A stretch of DNA of 44,936 nucleotides from Flavisolibacter sp. (GCA_028288675.1 JAQBNG010000134.1:1-44936), one strand, 5' to 3'. Shown: positions 24,161 to 33,686, counted from the first letter of the stretch. The notes: generated by a model from the sequence alone, not told the origin. Translations and numbers: made by a program.

Positions 24161-26431
24161 CTATTTTAAATGAATCGTGTTAGGATTCGTTGTATTTGTC
24201 TCTTGTACGGATAAAGACTTCCCGATATTTAATTTCGCTGCACCGGATTCAGAAATATTTTTTGTACCCCAAACCCCGGCAAGGGTAGGTGCAATAACCA
24301 GTGACACAATGGACATCAGCTTTATTAAAATATTCATAGACGGACCCGAAGTATCTTTAAAAGGATCGCCTACAGTATCACCGGTTACAGAAGCCTTATG
24401 CGGGTCAGAGCCTTTAAAATATTTTTGGCCGTTAATGTCAACACCTTTTTCAAAGCTTTTTTTGGCATTATCCCAGGCACCGCCGGCATTGTTCTGAAAC
24501 ATTCCCATTAGTACGCCGCTTACAGTAGCACCGGCTAAAAATCCGCCTAGAGCTTCGGGGCCTAAAAGAAAACCAATAATGAGCGGTGATAGAATCGCGA
24601 TAGCACCAGGTAGCATCATCTTTTTTATAGAAGCCTCCGTTGAGATGGCCACACATTTATCATACTCAGGTTTACCCGTTCCCTCCATAATACCGGGAAT
24701 GGTACGGAACTGGCGTCGCACTTCTTCTACCATTGCCATAGCCGCTTCGCCCACTGCACGAATAGCTAATGAAGAAAAGATAAAAGGAATCATTCCACCA
24801 ACAAAAAGGGAAGCTAAAACATCGGCTTTATAAATATTGATGCCTTCCATTGTAAAGCCATTTTGGTTAATGACACCAACATAAGCTGCAAATAAGGCCA
24901 GCGCAGTTAAGGCAGCAGAGGCGATTGCAAAGCCTTTACCAGATGCTGCAGTCGTATTGCCAACGGCATCCAGTGTGTCCGTTTTTTCGCGAACTTCTTT
25001 TGGCAGTTCACTCATTTCGGCTATGCCACCTGCATTATCGGCAATAGGTCCAAATGCGTCAATAGCTAACTGCATAGCGGTTGTCGCCATCATACCGGCA
25101 GCGGCGATAGCCACACCATACAAACCCGCGAAAGCATAAGAGCCATAGATGCCGCCAGCTAAAACTAAAATAGGTAAAAAAGTAGATTCCATTCCTACGG
25201 CAAGGCCACCAATTACATTAGTAGCATGGCCCGTTCCTGACTGGCGAACAATACTCATTACAGGGCGTTTGCCCATAGCAGTATAATATTCTGTAATGAC
25301 GCTCATTAAGGTACCTACAACCAAACCAACGGCAATAGCGCCAAAGACTTCCATCTTCGTAAAGGCGAACCCCCTTAGGAACATATCGCCGTTAGGCAAA
25401 ATAAAATCGCAAAGAAAGTAAGAGGCGATAGCTGTTAATATTATAGAACCCCAGTTACCCATATTCAAGGCCCGTTGAACTACAGCCGTGCTTATGCCTG
25501 CAGTATCGCTGATGCGCACAAAAAAAGTTCCGATGATGGAAAACAAAATTCCTACACCGGCAATCAGCATCGGCAATAAAATTGGAGAGAAGCCCTCATA
25601 GCCATCACTCAAAGGTGTCATGTCGGTAACAGAAACAGAAGAAGTTACTTCATGGCCTAATACGATTGTTGCTAAAACGGTAGCCACATAAGAACCGAAT
25701 AAATCGGCGCCCATGCCTGCCACATCACCAACGTTATCGCCAACATTATCGGCAATGGTTGCGGGGTTACGGGGATCATCTTCCGGGATGCCTGCTTCCA
25801 CTTTACCTACAAGATCAGCCCCTACGTCGGCAGCTTTGGTATAAATACCGCCGCCAACACGGGCAAATAAAGCAATGCTTTCTGCACCCAAAGAAAAGCC
25901 CGTTAGTACTTCAATCGCTCTTGTTACATCGTGCGAAGTAGAAATAGCACCGGGAGCAAAATATTTAATTACTACAATAAACAATCCACCTAAGCCTAAT
26001 ACGGCCAAACCAGCAACGCCCATTCCCATGACGGCTCCGCCGGTAAAGGAAACATTCAATGCTTTTGATAAAGAAGTACGGGCTGCATGCGCAGTACGTA
26101 CGTTTGCTTTAGTAGCTGCACGCATACCAATATAGCCGGCCAAAGCGCTGAAGAAAGCGCCAATTAAAAATGCCACAGCAATAAACCAATGCGATTCTTT
26201 GTTGGTATAGCCCATAATGCCTAACAATATGGCTACAATAATTCCGAAATAAGTAAGCACTTTCCACTCAGCTTTTAAGAAAGCCATTGCACCTTCGGCA
26301 ATGTAATTAGCAATCTCTTTCATCCTGTCGGTGCCGGCATCTTGCCTGCTTACCCAGTTAAATTTCCATATAGTGTACAGAAGTCCAATAATGCCCATTA
26401 GAGGGGCTAAATAATACACGTAAGAATTCAT
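24161..26431 (-). CDS. hppA: Membrane-bound pyrophosphatase, K+-dependent type
   Basis: 756 residues with about 16 membrane spans. Couples hydrolysis of pyrophosphate to pumping of H+ and/or Na+. Substrate-site segments are intact: [43 protein letters not shown], and [15 protein letters not shown] near the end. [10 protein letters not shown] has Ala where K+-independent enzymes have Lys (GNTTKA), which marks the K+-dependent class. That class includes Na+, Na+/H+ and H+ pumps, so the ion is not settled here. Single gene with a promoter on its 5' side and a strong terminator. Confidence 0.97.
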   Translation of the reverse strand: MNSYVYYLAPLMGIIGLLYTIWKFNWVSRQDAGTDRMKEIANYIAEGAMAFLKAEWKVLTYFGIIVAILLGIMGYTNKESHWFIAVAFLIGAFFSALAGYIGMRAATKANVRTAHAARTSLSKALNVSFTGGAVMGMGVAGLAVLGLGGLFIVVIKYFAPGAISTSHDVTRAIEVLTGFSLGAESIALFARVGGGIYTKAADVGADLVGKVEAGIPEDDPRNPATIADNVGDNVGDVAGMGADLFGSYVATVLATIVLGHEVTSSVSVTDMTPLSDGYEGFSPILLPMLIAGVGILFSIIGTFFVRISDTAGISTAVVQRALNMGNWGSIILTAIASYFLCDFILPNGDMFLRGFAFTKMEVFGAIAVGLVVGTLMSVITEYYTAMGKRPVMSIVRQSGTGHATNVIGGLAVGMESTFLPILVLAGGIYGSYAFAGLYGVAIAAAGMMATTAMQLAIDAFGPIADNAGGIAEMSELPKEVREKTDTLDAVGNTTAASGKGFAIASAALTALALFAAYVGVINQNGFTMEGINIYKADVLASLFVGGMIPFIFSSLAIRAVGEAAMAMVEEVRRQFRTIPGIMEGTGKPEYDKCVAISTEASIKKMMLPGAIAILSPLIIGFLLGPEALGGFLAGATVSGVLMGMFQNNAGGAWDNAKKSFEKGVDINGQKYFKGSDPHKASVTGDTVGDPFKDTSGPSMNILIKLMSIVSLVIAPTLAGVWGTKNISESGAAKLNIGKSLSVQETNTTNPNTIHLK

Positions 26432-26504
26432 GCTTATTGTTTGTTTTTTAATCCGTGCAACGCAACATAAATACCTGCAGGGTTTGTTAATTTTTAAAGG
26501 AGGG

Positions 26505-26512
26505 CAAAGATA
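26505..26512 (-). promoter_or_regulatory. -7 element of hppA
   Basis: On the minus strand TATCTTTG, an exact match to TAnnTTTG, about 74 bases before the hppA ATG. A TTTTCC-like stretch lies about 16 bases upstream of it. Confidence 0.5.
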
Positions 26513-26760
26513 AGGGTTTAGGGTATTTGGAAAAGAGGCGGCGTGCTATAGGCCAAAGCCTTTAGTGATGTACAATTTTATAGATAAAAATTGCGAATAG
26601 ATAAAGGAGAGATACCAAAGTCATTTGTATTACATGCTTATAAATTATATAAGACTCCTTCCGGAAATCTTTGATGTATAGTGGTATTAATCTTACGTCA
26701 ATTTATTGCCTACTTATAAAATATAGATGACTCCGAAAATTTTAATATTAGGCTGGTATG

Positions 26761-26768
26761 TAATTTTG
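26761..26768 (+). promoter_or_regulatory. -7 element of the membrane-protein gene at 26792
   Basis: TAATTTTG, an exact match to TAnnTTTG, 23 bases before the start codon; the leader would be about 17 bases and contains AAAGGAA. Confidence 0.5.
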
Positions 26769-26791
26769 TAGAATACATAAAAGGAATTACA

Positions 26792-27286
26792 ATGAAACCA
26801 GGAACTGTTTTAGCAGGAGGGTTAGCAGGCGCGGCAACAGTTACTTTGCTGCACGAAAGCATTAGAAGGGTAGTGCCAACTGCACCACGCATGGATCGAC
26901 TAGGGATGGAAGCAATCTCTAAAGGATTGAAAAAGGCGGGTTTGAAAGTGCCTGAGGAAAACGCACTATTTACTGTAGCCATGGCTGGCGATTTGGTTAG
27001 CAATGCCATTTATTACAGCGCTGCCGGTATTGGTTCAGAAAAAAATATTTGGCTTCGTGGATCTTTGCTGGGTTTAGCCGCAGGCATCGGCGCAGTTCTG
27101 CTACCAGGACCTTTAGGGTTAAGCAAGCGCCATAGCAACAAAACGGTAGCCACGCAGGTAATGACCATTGGCTTATATGTGACCGGGGCATTGGTAACTA
27201 CGGCGGTTATTAAATTGCTTAACAAAAAGAAACAGGTAAAGCATAAAGAATGGGAGCAGCGGCTCATGACATCTGCAATGGGATAA
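26792..27286 (+). CDS. Small integral membrane protein of unknown function
   Basis: 164 residues. Hydrophobic segments at about 5-20 (LAGGLAGAATVTLLH), 60-80 (LFTVAMAGDLVSNAIYYSAAG), 88-107 (GSLLGLAAGIGAVLLPGPLG) and 120-140 (MTIGLYVTGALVTTAVI), with a Lys-rich tail (NKKKQVKHKEW). This fits a four-span inner-membrane protein. Small residues (Gly, Ala) dominate the first span. I do not recognise a family, though proteins of this type appear among stress-associated genes in Bacteroidota; that is inference. Confidence 0.75.
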   Translation: MKPGTVLAGGLAGAATVTLLHESIRRVVPTAPRMDRLGMEAISKGLKKAGLKVPEENALFTVAMAGDLVSNAIYYSAAGIGSEKNIWLRGSLLGLAAGIGAVLLPGPLGLSKRHSNKTVATQVMTIGLYVTGALVTTAVIKLLNKKKQVKHKEWEQRLMTSAMG

Positions 27287-27754
27287 GATAATCTGATACC
27301 GTTCTGGTTAAACGAAAAACCCAATACGAAAGTGAAATTTTTATCCGTCGAGACAACAATTTCCATACGTCAACTTGAGCGGTTGGATAATCCATTACTA
27401 AGAGGAATGTTTATTTCAATGTTTCGAGACTGTAGCCATTAAAGGAAGTTATAAGGTTTAAGCTTTATTCCTTCAGTTCTGCCTATCGTTCCTGGTGAAA
27501 GGGATTGGGGCTGTAATGCAACCCAGTTCCAGCAATTGACTTAGGCCTTTTTATTTCACTAAAAATTTTATTGTTCATATGCCATGTTGCAGTTTAGTTT
27601 TTATCCAGGCTCGCCGTATGGCTCCAAACTGCTTTTACAATGTGTTCCACTAAAACGTTCAACTTTTAAAGGGTGTTATCATTATCCGATATAATCAAAA
27701 TTTCAAATCCTTACTTATTCCAGCCCTTTAACGTACCTCTATAAAACTTTCCTA
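27287..27754. other. Non-coding stretch upstream of the DHH gene
   Basis: About 470 bases; no convincing reading frame, RNA motif or repeat. The last bases are the DHH gene promoter. Confidence 0.45.
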
Positions 27755-27762
27755 TACTTTTG
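27755..27762 (+). promoter_or_regulatory. -7 element of the DHH phosphoesterase gene
   Basis: TACTTTTG, exact match to TAnnTTTG, eight bases before the start codon. The predicted transcript would have almost no leader. Confidence 0.5.
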
Positions 27763-27770
27763 CGCCGTTC

Positions 27771-28778
27771 ATGAAAGAAATACACGAAATATACCCTCAC
27801 TTAGAGGAGAGAAAAAAGGTTGTCATCACTACCCATCAAAAGCCCGATGCCGATGCTATGGGTTCATCGCTGGGACTGGCTCATTTCTTACGGCAATTAG
27901 GTCATGAAGTAACAGTAATTTCTCCAACGAACTGGGCACGCTGGCTTGATTGGATGGAAGGCACAAAAGAAGTTTTAGATTATGAACTTCACCGTACTGA
28001 AAGCGATAAGAAATTAGAAGAAGCAGACTGGCTTTTTTGTTTGGACCATAACCATTTCAGCCGCACAAAAAGCATGGCCCCAAAACTTGCTGAAATCAGT
28101 TGTACAAAAATTTTAATCGATCATCACCAGGAGCCTGATACAACTTCTTTTGATTATGGTGACTCCAACACCGGTAAAAGTTCTACCTGCGAAATGGTGT
28201 ATGATTTTATATCAGGTTCTGGTCACCAGGATAAAATAAATGTTTTTGTAGCCGAATGTCTATATGCCGGTGTTGTAGCAGATACCGGGTCGTTCCGTTT
28301 TTCTTCCGCCCATGCATCGGTTCATCACATGGTTGCTTATTTAAAAGAGACAGGCCTGGAACATACAAAAGTTCATGAAGCTCTTTATGATAACTTCTTA
28401 GAAAACAGGCTCCGGTTTTTAGGGTATGTTCTCAGTCAGAAAATGGAAGTTGATTACGAATTAAACACCGCTTTAATTCATATTACAAAAGCAGAAACTG
28501 CAAAATTCGGAATTAAAACAGGCGACACAGAAGGGTTGGTTAATTACCCGCTTTCGATCCAGGGTATTAAGTTAGTGGGTCTTGTAATTGACCGCGACGA
28601 AGAACGTAAATGGAGCTTCCGCAGTAAAGGTGCTTTCGATTGTAACACATTTGCCCGTACCTGGTTTAGTGGCGGTGGTCACTTTAATGCAGCCGGTGGC
28701 CGCGACACAGAGTCTTTACAGGAAACCGTAAAAAAATTTAAACACGCTATAAAGGAAAATAGCTCACTATTACAATAA
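27771..28778 (+). CDS. DHH/DHHA1 phosphoesterase (NrnA-like)
   Basis: 335 residues. N-terminal DHH domain with HQKPDADAMGSS, FCLDHN, and the signature LIDHHQE, then GVVADTGSFRFS. C-terminal DHHA1 domain ends with the glycine motif SGGGHFNAAGG. Members use manganese to degrade nanoRNA, pAp or cyclic dinucleotides; NrnA-type activity is the best guess but the substrate cannot be read from the sequence. It is followed 12 bases later by the FKBP gene. Confidence 0.9.
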   Translation: MKEIHEIYPHLEERKKVVITTHQKPDADAMGSSLGLAHFLRQLGHEVTVISPTNWARWLDWMEGTKEVLDYELHRTESDKKLEEADWLFCLDHNHFSRTKSMAPKLAEISCTKILIDHHQEPDTTSFDYGDSNTGKSSTCEMVYDFISGSGHQDKINVFVAECLYAGVVADTGSFRFSSAHASVHHMVAYLKETGLEHTKVHEALYDNFLENRLRFLGYVLSQKMEVDYELNTALIHITKAETAKFGIKTGDTEGLVNYPLSIQGIKLVGLVIDRDEERKWSFRSKGAFDCNTFARTWFSGGGHFNAAGGRDTESLQETVKKFKHAIKENSSLLQ

Positions 28779-28790
28779 ACAACCAGTTAA

Positions 28791-29735
28791 ATGAAACGAT
28801 CAAATCAATTTTTGGCTATCGCTCTTATTGCAATGAGCGCAGTAGCCTGCAAAAACACCGACTTCAAAAAAACAAAAGAAGGCTTCCCTTACAAAGTGTT
28901 TAGCGATGAGAAAGGTGAGAAAATTATGCCCGGCTATGTAGTACGTTATCACATGACCAATAAGTTGGAAGATAGCACGATGAGCACAACCTATGGCAAC
29001 CCTGCTCAATGGATAGCTATTCCAAAACAAGGTGACGAAAATCCAATGACAAAGCTTTTATTGGAAGCCCGAAAGGGTGATAGCATCCTGGTTATTCAAC
29101 CGGTGGATTCTATTATGAAAAAAGATCCGCGGGCCGCGCAGGATTCATTTTTAATGGCTAATAAAGGCAAGCAATTTAAAGCTATTATTAAAGTAGTGGA
29201 AGTATATAAAGACGAGACTGCCGCACAGGCAATTTTTGAAAAAGAAGCGACAGAGAATTTTTATAAAGACCCTTCCAACTCACGTCAAAGGGCAGCAGAC
29301 GAAGCAGAAATTAATGCGTATTTAAAGAATGCTAACATTACCACAAGACGTACTCCATGGGGTGCTTATGTGCAAACGCTTTCTGGCGGTAATGGACAAA
29401 AAGCTAAAATGGGCCAGTTTATGATGTTGCGATATACCGGTAAGGATCTTACCGGGAAAATATTCGATACCAACAACACTCCTGGCGGACAGTTAATGCC
29501 GCTTCAAGTTGGCGCCGGTGGCGTGATCCAGGGTTTTCAGGACGGTGTAAAAAGTCTTTCTAAAGGTGAGAAGGCAATTATCTATGTTCCTTCTGTGATT
29601 GGGTATGGTGCACAGGGAAGCCCGCCTAAAATTCAGCCAAACCAAAATATTTTATTTGAGATTGAAGTGGTTGATATAACTGATAAACAGCCAGCTCCTC
29701 CAGCAATGCCCCAGGCCGATACAACAAGAAAATAA
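28791..29735 (+). CDS. FKBP-type peptidyl-prolyl isomerase lipoprotein
   Basis: 314 residues. Lipoprotein signal with the lipidated Cys at residue 20 (MKRSNQFLAIALIAMSAVAC). The C-terminal part (about residues 205-300) is an FKBP domain: QFMMLRYTGKDLTGKIFDT, PLQVGAGGVIQGFQDGVKSL, KGEKAIIYVPSVIGYGAQGS, then LFEIEVVDI. The N-terminal half has a second, degenerate FKBP-like unit (GYVVRYHMTNKLEDSTMS). It would help fold exported proteins at the membrane. Probably in the same operon as the DHH gene; ends in a strong terminator. Confidence 0.9.
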   Translation: MKRSNQFLAIALIAMSAVACKNTDFKKTKEGFPYKVFSDEKGEKIMPGYVVRYHMTNKLEDSTMSTTYGNPAQWIAIPKQGDENPMTKLLLEARKGDSILVIQPVDSIMKKDPRAAQDSFLMANKGKQFKAIIKVVEVYKDETAAQAIFEKEATENFYKDPSNSRQRAADEAEINAYLKNANITTRRTPWGAYVQTLSGGNGQKAKMGQFMMLRYTGKDLTGKIFDTNNTPGGQLMPLQVGAGGVIQGFQDGVKSLSKGEKAIIYVPSVIGYGAQGSPPKIQPNQNILFEIEVVDITDKQPAPPAMPQADTTRK

Positions 29736-29763
29736 TTTTTAAGGTAAAGTTTTACCGACTTTT

Positions 29764-29796
29764 ACAGTCCCGCTTTGGCGGGACTGTTTTTATTCC
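29764..29796 (+). terminator. Rho-independent terminator after the FKBP gene
   Basis: Perfect 10-bp stem ACAGTCCCGC (29764-29773) / GCGGGACTGT (29778-29787), loop TTTG, then TTTTATT. Confidence 0.93.
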
Positions 29797-29799
29797 CCT

Positions 29800-29977
29800 C
29801 TGTGTGAACAGGCTCCGTTTTTAGTCCAAATTTTAAAAGATCTCCGAAGCCTGTGAAAATAATCCACCCGGTTTTTAGTAGCGAATAACTATCCCTCCTC
29901 ATGAAAAAAGGAATCATCTGGTAGCATAAGCCAAATAGCATTTGGTGAGATTGTGGCAGCTTTCGGGCTGCTTTTTT
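29800..29977 (+). ncRNA. Candidate small RNA between FKBP and folP
   Basis: No good protein frame. Three stems in order: ACAGGCT (29808-29814) / AGCCTGT (29848-29854); CCAAAT-AGC-ATTTGG (29931-29945) inside a weak AATC/GATT helix; and a terminator-like GCAGC (29956-29960) / GCTGC (29967-29971) followed by six T. This plus-strand terminator has no coding gene to serve, since the FKBP gene already ends in its own. It would overlap the 3' end of folP, which runs the other way. I could not match it to 6S, SRP or another known RNA, and no promoter is evident. Confidence 0.3.
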
Positions 29978-30803
29978 ATGCAGTGTAAGCAAGATATAAT
30001 TGAATAGCTTCTTTGGCTTCCCTTACATCATGTACCCGTAAAATATTGGCACCATTTAATAAGGCGATTGTATGCAAAACTGTAGTTCCGTTCAAGGCTT
30101 TATCAGCCGTTGTTCCCAAAGTTTTGTAAACGGTACCTTTTCGTGATAATCCAACCAAGAGTGGTCTTTCTAATTGTGTAAAGAAATTCAGCTCCCGTAG
30201 TAACCGAAAATTATGACTGATAGTTTTCCCAAAACCAAACCCGGGGTCAATAATAATATCTTTTATGCCTGAGTGGTGCAGTTCTTTTAGTTTAAATGAC
30301 AAAGCATCAAAAACATCCAGTGTTACATTTTTATATTGCGGGTCCAGTTGCATGGTTTGAGGATTGCCCTGTATATGCATCAGGATATATGGTACACCTA
30401 ATTGTGCAACGGTTAGCAATAAATTTGCATCAATTGTTCCTGCACTTACATCGTTAATTATAGATGCTCCTGCTTCTATTGCTTCCCTGGCGACAGATGC
30501 ATAAAAGGTATCAATAGAAATAATTTGTCCGGGGAAGTTTTTATGAACAGCTTCTATGGCAGGGAGCACCCTTTTTCTTTCTTCCTCTTCCAGAATCCTT
30601 TCGCTGTTTGGCCTGGTGCTTTGTCCGCCGAGGTCTAAAATTGTAGCTCCATCCTTTATCATTTGCTCCGCCTTTCTGACTAGTTCATCAACATTACTGA
30701 TACGACTGTCGTCATAAAAAGAATCAGGCGTAGTATTTAAAATCCCCATTACTATGGGCTCTTTTATTGTTAACAGTTGTCCTTTACAATTGAGGGTAAA
30801 CAT
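29976..30803 (-). CDS. folP: Dihydropteroate synthase
   Basis: 275 residues. Joins 4-aminobenzoate to a pterin diphosphate in folate synthesis and is the sulfonamide target. Motifs: IMGILNTTPDSFYDDSR, DLGGQSTRPNSERI (binding loop), ISIDTFYASVAREAIEAGASIINDVSAG, LMHIQGNPQTM, IIDPGFGFGKT, GLSRKGTVYK, and the final RVHDVREAKEA. Start ATG 30803, 48 bases from the divergent DUF1599 gene; their promoters overlap (minus-strand TACATTCG about 25 bases upstream). A folP-DUF1599 arrangement is common in Bacteroidota. Confidence 0.96.
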   Translation of the reverse strand: MFTLNCKGQLLTIKEPIVMGILNTTPDSFYDDSRISNVDELVRKAEQMIKDGATILDLGGQSTRPNSERILEEEERKRVLPAIEAVHKNFPGQIISIDTFYASVAREAIEAGASIINDVSAGTIDANLLLTVAQLGVPYILMHIQGNPQTMQLDPQYKNVTLDVFDALSFKLKELHHSGIKDIIIDPGFGFGKTISHNFRLLRELNFFTQLERPLLVGLSRKGTVYKTLGTTADKALNGTTVLHTIALLNGANILRVHDVREAKEAIQLYLAYTA

Positions 30804-30817
30804 TAGGCGGTGTTGCT

Positions 30818-30825
30818 TACTTTTG
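30818..30825 (+). promoter_or_regulatory. -7 element of the DUF1599 gene
   Basis: TACTTTTG, exact match to TAnnTTTG, 26 bases before ATG 30852. TTG at 30790-30792 is 25 bases upstream, a little far for -33. Confidence 0.45.
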
Positions 30826-30851
30826 AAGCGAATGTAGTTAATAATAAAAGC

Positions 30852-31394
30852 ATGTCCACCTTACAACAATACGAATCGGTCATAAACAAGTGCGAAGAGC
30901 TTTTTATAAAAAAAACGGCCGATTACGGCACCTCGTGGAGGGTGTTGCGTACTATCTCTGTCGTTGACCAAATTTATATAAAAGCCTACCGCATACGCAC
31001 CATCCAGGAGCTTGACCAACAGAAAGTTGGAGACACTGTAAATGATGAATTTACCGGTATTATTAACTATGCCATTATTGGGTTGATACAGTTGGAGCTA
31101 ACCGAAGATGATGAGGAGGAATTAACTATAGAGGCTGTAAAAACTTTGTATGATAACCATGCTTTTGCCGCAAAAGATTTAATGCAAAAAAAGAACCATG
31201 ACTATGGCGAGGCCTGGAGGCAAATGGGACAGGAGAGCTTTGTTGATTTGATCCTTATGAAGCTGCAACGAATGCGGCAGATTATTACAAACAAAGGAAG
31301 AACGATTATCAGTGAAGGGTTGGATGCCAATTATTACGACATAATTAATTATGCTGTTTTTGCACTCATTCTTATTGAAGAAAAAAACGGGTAA
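30852..31394 (+). CDS. DUF1599 protein (nucleotide-modification-associated type)
   Basis: 180 residues from ATG 30852 (MSTLQQYESVINKCEELF). Two related halves, each with a 'K.x.DYG..W' core: KKTADYGTSWRVLRTIS and KKNHDYGEAWRQMGQES, followed by similar helical stretches (IYIKAYRIRTIQEL; LILMKLQRMRQIITNKG) and INYAIIG / INYAVFA. This duplicated helical fold is the DUF1599 pattern. Biochemical role unknown; a nucleotide-related role is suggested by the family name and by the MazG-like helical look. Followed 6 bases later by the membrane protein gene. Confidence 0.88.
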   Translation: MSTLQQYESVINKCEELFIKKTADYGTSWRVLRTISVVDQIYIKAYRIRTIQELDQQKVGDTVNDEFTGIINYAIIGLIQLELTEDDEEELTIEAVKTLYDNHAFAAKDLMQKKNHDYGEAWRQMGQESFVDLILMKLQRMRQIITNKGRTIISEGLDANYYDIINYAVFALILIEEKNG

Positions 31395-31399
31395 CCACT

Positions 31400-32548
31400 A
31401 TGAAAATTTCTGTACGTATCGTTCAAATATTCGTTGGGGTTTTATTTATTGTGTCTGGGTTGGTCAAGGCTAATGACCCCTTAGGTTTAAGCTTTAAAAT
31501 GCAGGAATTTTTTGAACTGTGGGGTGCAGGTTTTGCACCAGGTTCTTTCATATCAGGTTCTTTAACGGTATTACATAAAAGTTCATTGCTACTTTCCATC
31601 AGCATGATAACCCTGGAAGTCATGGCTGGTATCACCTTACTGGCGGCCTGGAAGAAAAATTTCATTCTATGGCTGCTGTTGGTGCTGATTGTTTTCTTTA
31701 CTTTTTTAACCGGCTATGCATATTTATCAGGCAAGTTTACCAATTGCGGTTGCTTTGGCGATTGTCTGCCCATTACACCATTAACCTCTTTTATAAAAGA
31801 TATTGTGTTGCTGGTCATGATCATCTTTTTGTTATTTGGGCAAAAGCATATCACTCCCATTTTTACTCCAAAATTGCGAACCGCTATTCTTACACTTAGC
31901 CTTATTCTTACGCTTGCCCTTCAATGGTATGTGCTCAACTATTTACCTATAGCCGATTGTCTTCCTTTCAAAAAGGGTAACAACATTTCGGAACAAATGA
32001 AGGCGCCGCCCGGCTCTCGTCCTGATAGCATCGCCATAAAATATATTTATGAAAAAGAGGGCAAAAAGTACGAGTGGGGGATGGATGAATTACCAGCCGA
32101 TTACAGCTCGTATAAATATGTTGACAGGATTGATAAGGTGGTTCGCAAAGGCAATGCAGATCCTCCCATAAAAGGCTTTTCATTAGTAGGTGTATCCGGG
32201 CAAGATTCCGCCCAGGCAATTTTAGCGCAGCCCTTCGCCATTTTAGTATACGCACAGGACTTTAAAAATGCAGAATGGATTGGCAAATTCAAAAAAATAA
32301 TTGAGGCAGCTAAAGCAAAAAATGTAGCTGTTTATGTTGCTTCGCCCAACTTAGCCGAAGGCGAAAAAGCATTTACAGCAGCTGGTGTTTCCAACGTGCA
32401 ATTTTTTAATTCTGATTTTACAGTTGTGCGTACAGTGGCGAGAACTACACCAACAATTCTGCTTCTGCAAAATGGTACTGTTACAAATAAGTTCGGCAGG
32501 AAAGAAATAGATAAAGCTGTTGAGTTTATTTCTAAAACAAAGCTGTAA
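31400..32548 (+). CDS. BT_3928-like membrane protein (DoxX/MauE-like plus thioredoxin-like tail)
   Basis: 382 residues. N-terminal half has about four to five spans, beginning VQIFVGVLFIVSGLVKANDPLG, with a Cys cluster in FTNCGCFGDCLPI after the third span, as in MauE or DoxX-type redox membrane proteins. The C-terminal half (about 240-382) has a thioredoxin-like outline (PFAILVYAQDFKNAEW; TTPTILLLQNGTV) but no CxxC, so it may not be a thiol enzyme itself. It sits directly after DUF1599 in the folP neighbourhood. The role is unknown; redox or electron transfer in the inner membrane is inference. Confidence 0.82.
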   Translation: MKISVRIVQIFVGVLFIVSGLVKANDPLGLSFKMQEFFELWGAGFAPGSFISGSLTVLHKSSLLLSISMITLEVMAGITLLAAWKKNFILWLLLVLIVFFTFLTGYAYLSGKFTNCGCFGDCLPITPLTSFIKDIVLLVMIIFLLFGQKHITPIFTPKLRTAILTLSLILTLALQWYVLNYLPIADCLPFKKGNNISEQMKAPPGSRPDSIAIKYIYEKEGKKYEWGMDELPADYSSYKYVDRIDKVVRKGNADPPIKGFSLVGVSGQDSAQAILAQPFAILVYAQDFKNAEWIGKFKKIIEAAKAKNVAVYVASPNLAEGEKAFTAAGVSNVQFFNSDFTVVRTVARTTPTILLLQNGTVTNKFGRKEIDKAVEFISKTKL

Positions 32549-32565
32549 AATCATAACTTGAAGGC

Positions 32566-33612
32566 GTGCTGAAATTCATTCTCAAAAAAATATTGTACGG
32601 GCTATTTGTATTGATAGGAGTAGTGATTTTAGTATTTGTTCTCTTCCAGGGTTTTGGAGATCCATCACGTTTAGTAATGGGACAAACAGGCGATGCTGCT
32701 ACCCAGGCTGCCATTCGCAAGGAGCTTTATTTAGATCAGCCTAAGTGGAAACAATTTATTTATTACGTTAACGATCTTTCACCAATAAGCTTTCATACAA
32801 AAGAAGAAATTAAGAAAAAAGACCTGGCTGGAATTTTTATTGGCGGCGATACCAAGCTCGCCATCAAAATGCCTTACCTGCGTCGATCATATCAAACAAA
32901 AAAGCCGGTCGGCAGCATATTAATGGAAGCCTTGCCCGGCACATTACTCCTGGCTATTTCGGCTATGTTTATTGCAGTATTAATTGGAATTCCATTAGGT
33001 GTTTTAGCAGCAGTTAAGCAAAACTCTTGGATGGATACATCGGCAGTGTTTGCCAGTATCATCGGTATCTCAGCGCCATCATTTTTTATGGCGATTATCA
33101 TGGCCTATTTATTTGGTTTTGTTTGGGCCGATTGGACAGGTTTACACATAACGGGCAGTTGGTTTGATATTGATTCCGCAGGTGTCAAACGGCTTACTTT
33201 ACAAAATCTCATCTTACCAGCTTTTACATTAGGCATTCGTCCGCTGGCTATTATTACGCAATTAACGCGTAGCGCCATGCTTGATGTTTTAGACCAGGAT
33301 TACATTCGTACTGCATATGCAAAAGGCCTTAGTAAACAAGCCGTGATTTGGAAGCATGGTTTACGTAATGCACTTAACCCGGTTATCACAGCTATCACCG
33401 GCTGGTTTGCCGAATTACTTGCCGGCGCCTTTTTTGTTGAGTGGATCTTTGGCTGGAAAGGTATCGGCAAAATAACGGTTGATGCTTTGGAGAAACTCGA
33501 TTTTCCTGTGGTGATGGGATCTGTTTTAGTATCAGCAACCTTCTTTATACTTATCAATATTTTAGCCGATATTTTATATGGTGTTGTTGATCCTCGTGTA
33601 CGATTAAAATGA
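32566..33612 (+). CDS. ABC transporter permease, DppB/OppB type
   Basis: 348 residues from a GTG start at 32566 (no in-frame ATG upstream of the first span). Six-span permease of the dipeptide/oligopeptide/nickel family: first span KKILYGLFVLIGVVILVFVLF, conserved EAA-like loop DYIRTAYAKGLSKQAVIWKHGLRNAL that contacts the ATPase, and the ending VDPRVRLK. A periplasmic loop of about 90 residues follows span 1. No DppC-like partner, ATPase or substrate-binding protein is adjacent within the window, which is unusual since these normally come as a set. It starts 17 bases after the previous gene. Confidence 0.9.
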   Translation: MLKFILKKILYGLFVLIGVVILVFVLFQGFGDPSRLVMGQTGDAATQAAIRKELYLDQPKWKQFIYYVNDLSPISFHTKEEIKKKDLAGIFIGGDTKLAIKMPYLRRSYQTKKPVGSILMEALPGTLLLAISAMFIAVLIGIPLGVLAAVKQNSWMDTSAVFASIIGISAPSFFMAIIMAYLFGFVWADWTGLHITGSWFDIDSAGVKRLTLQNLILPAFTLGIRPLAIITQLTRSAMLDVLDQDYIRTAYAKGLSKQAVIWKHGLRNALNPVITAITGWFAELLAGAFFVEWIFGWKGIGKITVDALEKLDFPVVMGSVLVSATFFILINILADILYGVVDPRVRLK

Positions 33613-33686
33613 TAGCTCTGCAATGTGTGTTTTCAGTAAAACGTTTTAATTTTATTACACAAGCAGCCAATACATTTAACGATCGA

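Noticed and set aside
29762-29992. 76-codon minus-strand frame between FKBP and folP
   Set aside because: It spans both terminator hairpins (the SPAKAGL-type ending is translated from the stem), so it is not a credible gene.
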